This document shows positions 63,111 through 64,000 of a stretch of DNA of 64,000 nt, piece after piece. This DNA comes from Viola odorata (lineage: Eukaryota; Streptophyta; Magnoliopsida; Malpighiales; Violaceae): positions 41,165,105 through 41,229,104 of the forward strand of contig OY829542.1 in assembly GCA_963691705.1 (NCBI GenBank). The letters run 5' to 3'. A program made the translations under genes and the position numbers. Each line of letters starts with the position of its first letter. The first letter of the stretch is position 1. Below the pieces are notes generated by a model. The model was not told where the DNA came from. It made no database searches and was given only the letters and a program-made list of their open reading frames with translations.

Positions 63111-64000
63111 TGCGTGGATGAAATCGAAAATGACTGGCGAATCCCCGTAATAAAATATTTGACACATGAGGAATTACCTGCGGATAACGCCGAGAAAAAT
63201 AAAGTGCTGAAACAAGCGACACGGTGTACATACTATGACGGGGAACTGGTTCGGAGATGCTTTTCTCACCCAGCCGCCAAGTGTATAACAGAACAAGAAG
63301 GTCTTCATGCGTTGCGAGAAATCCATGAAGGAATATGCGGCATGCACGCATCAGGAGGCACCTTGGCTACGCAATTTTTCAGGTCAGGATTCTATTGGCC
63401 TACTATTCGAAGATATTGCCACAATTATGCGCGGACTTGTCAGAAGTGTCAAAAGTTCTCTAAGATTCCTCGACAGCCCGCCACGGAAATCTCTGAAATT
63501 GTGACCCCTTGTCCTTTCGCGAAATGGGGGATCGATATCCTAGGACTGTTTCCAAAGGCAAGGTCTCAATTAAAATTTATGGTCGTGGCGGTAGATTACT
63601 TCACAAAATGGGCAGAAGCGGAAGCGGTTGCCAATATCTGAAATTGTGACCTCTTGTCCTTTCGCGAAATGGGGGATCGATATCCTAGGACTGTTTCCAA
63701 AGGCAAGGTCTCAATTAAAATTTGCGGTCGTGGCGGTAGATTACTTCACAAAATGGGCAGAAGCGGAAGCGGTTGCCAATATCACAACGGAGAAAAATTG
63801 GCGTTTCTTTAAACATCAAGTTATCATGCGGTTTGGTGTACCCCGTGTGTTAGTCAGCGACAACGGGACGCAATTCACCAGCCAATTTTTTAGAGACCAA
63901 TGCGCGGAATTCCAGATTGAACAAAGGTTCTCTTCCGTGGCTCATCCACAGACCAATGGTCAAGCGGAGGTGGCAAATCGAAGCATTCTCAGCGGCATTA
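63111..64000 (+). pseudogene. E1 integrase with internal 145-bp duplication
   Basis: LHALREIHEGICGMHASGGT, CQKCQKFSKIPRQPATEI (zinc region), PFAKWGIDILGLFPKARSQL and VVAVDYFTKWAEAEAVANI (first catalytic Asp). A 145-bp unit is then repeated (63493-63637, 63638-63782), causing a stop at once and a frame change. The second copy leads on to FFKHQVIMRFGVPRVLVSDN and HPQTNGQAEVANRSILSGI (catalytic Asp and Glu). The window ends here. Confidence 0.9.
63493..63782 (+). repeat. 145-bp tandem duplication in integrase core
   Basis: Two adjacent copies starting CTGAAATTGTGACC and ending GGTTGCCAATAT; only two visible differences (cccctt/cctctt and ttatgg/ttgcgg). Confidence 0.97.

Larger units (their letters stand above)
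61246..64000 (+). mobile_element. Element E1, right part (pol), runs off the window
   Basis: Picks up exactly where 29351 left off (LNVNPCVKPVQQ) and contains RT, two RNase H domains and integrase. The 3' end and 3' LTR are outside the window. Confidence 0.93.

Overview
This is a nuclear plant DNA window, almost certainly from an angiosperm. The evidence is plant LTR retrotransposon families (Athila-type, Tat-type with two RNase H domains, chromovirus), a Stowaway MITE, a Mutator-like element, a Harbinger-like element, spliceosomal introns, and one clear nuclear-encoded chloroplast J-protein gene ending in [10 protein letters not shown] cannot name the species. No rRNA, tRNA, CRISPR or prokaryotic operon was seen.

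Layout. 1-6.4 kb: nested minus-strand retroelements. A chromovirus-like 5' half (LTR 4019-4760, gag to protease 1106-2818) sits inside an Athila-like element (gag start 4761-4991, LTR 5050-6376) and is itself cut by an Athila-type LTR (1-1105). 6.4-10.2 kb: a decayed plant-transposon (Transposase_28-like) gene and a 1.54-kb solo LTR with an exact ACGTG target duplication. 10.2-26 kb: gene-poor host DNA with class II elements: a T-rich minisatellite, a perfect foldback Stowaway MITE, a Harbinger-like element carrying only a Myb/SANT-like ORF, two larger Stowaway-ended elements (one carrying a three-fold DLNxLP ORF), the dnaJ 11-like gene at 19590-20036, a small hAT, and a MULE (21575-24899) with about 260-bp TIRs holding a GRF zinc-finger gene and a PB1/MuDR gene fragment.

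26-64 kb: a four-level nest. Element E1 (Tat-type, plus strand, LTR 26039-26525) is split in its reverse transcriptase N-terminus by E2 (Athila-type, plus strand, 29352-61245, target site CGACT/CTACT). E2, an internally deleted element of about 6.9 kb, is split by element A (Tat-type, minus strand, 34677-59628, target site GCTTG on both sides). A, about 16.3 kb by itself, is split by element B (Tat-type, minus strand, 39426-48074, target site AGACG/AGACA). E1 resumes at 61246 and runs off the right edge in integrase.

The most interesting content is an antisense gene module in the Tat-type elements. Downstream of pol and on the opposite strand, A carries four ORFs (called here X1, X2, X3, X4) and B keeps X1 and X2. 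X1 (128 codons) and X2 (about 136 codons) are conserved in length, order and position between A and B, and each has a TATA-like box at nearly identical distance from its ATG. X3 and X4 are two homologous copies of a spliced Transposase_28-like/coiled-coil gene. I do not recognise X1 or X2. In all Tat copies the gag-pol frames are broken, largely by C-to-T type nonsense changes.
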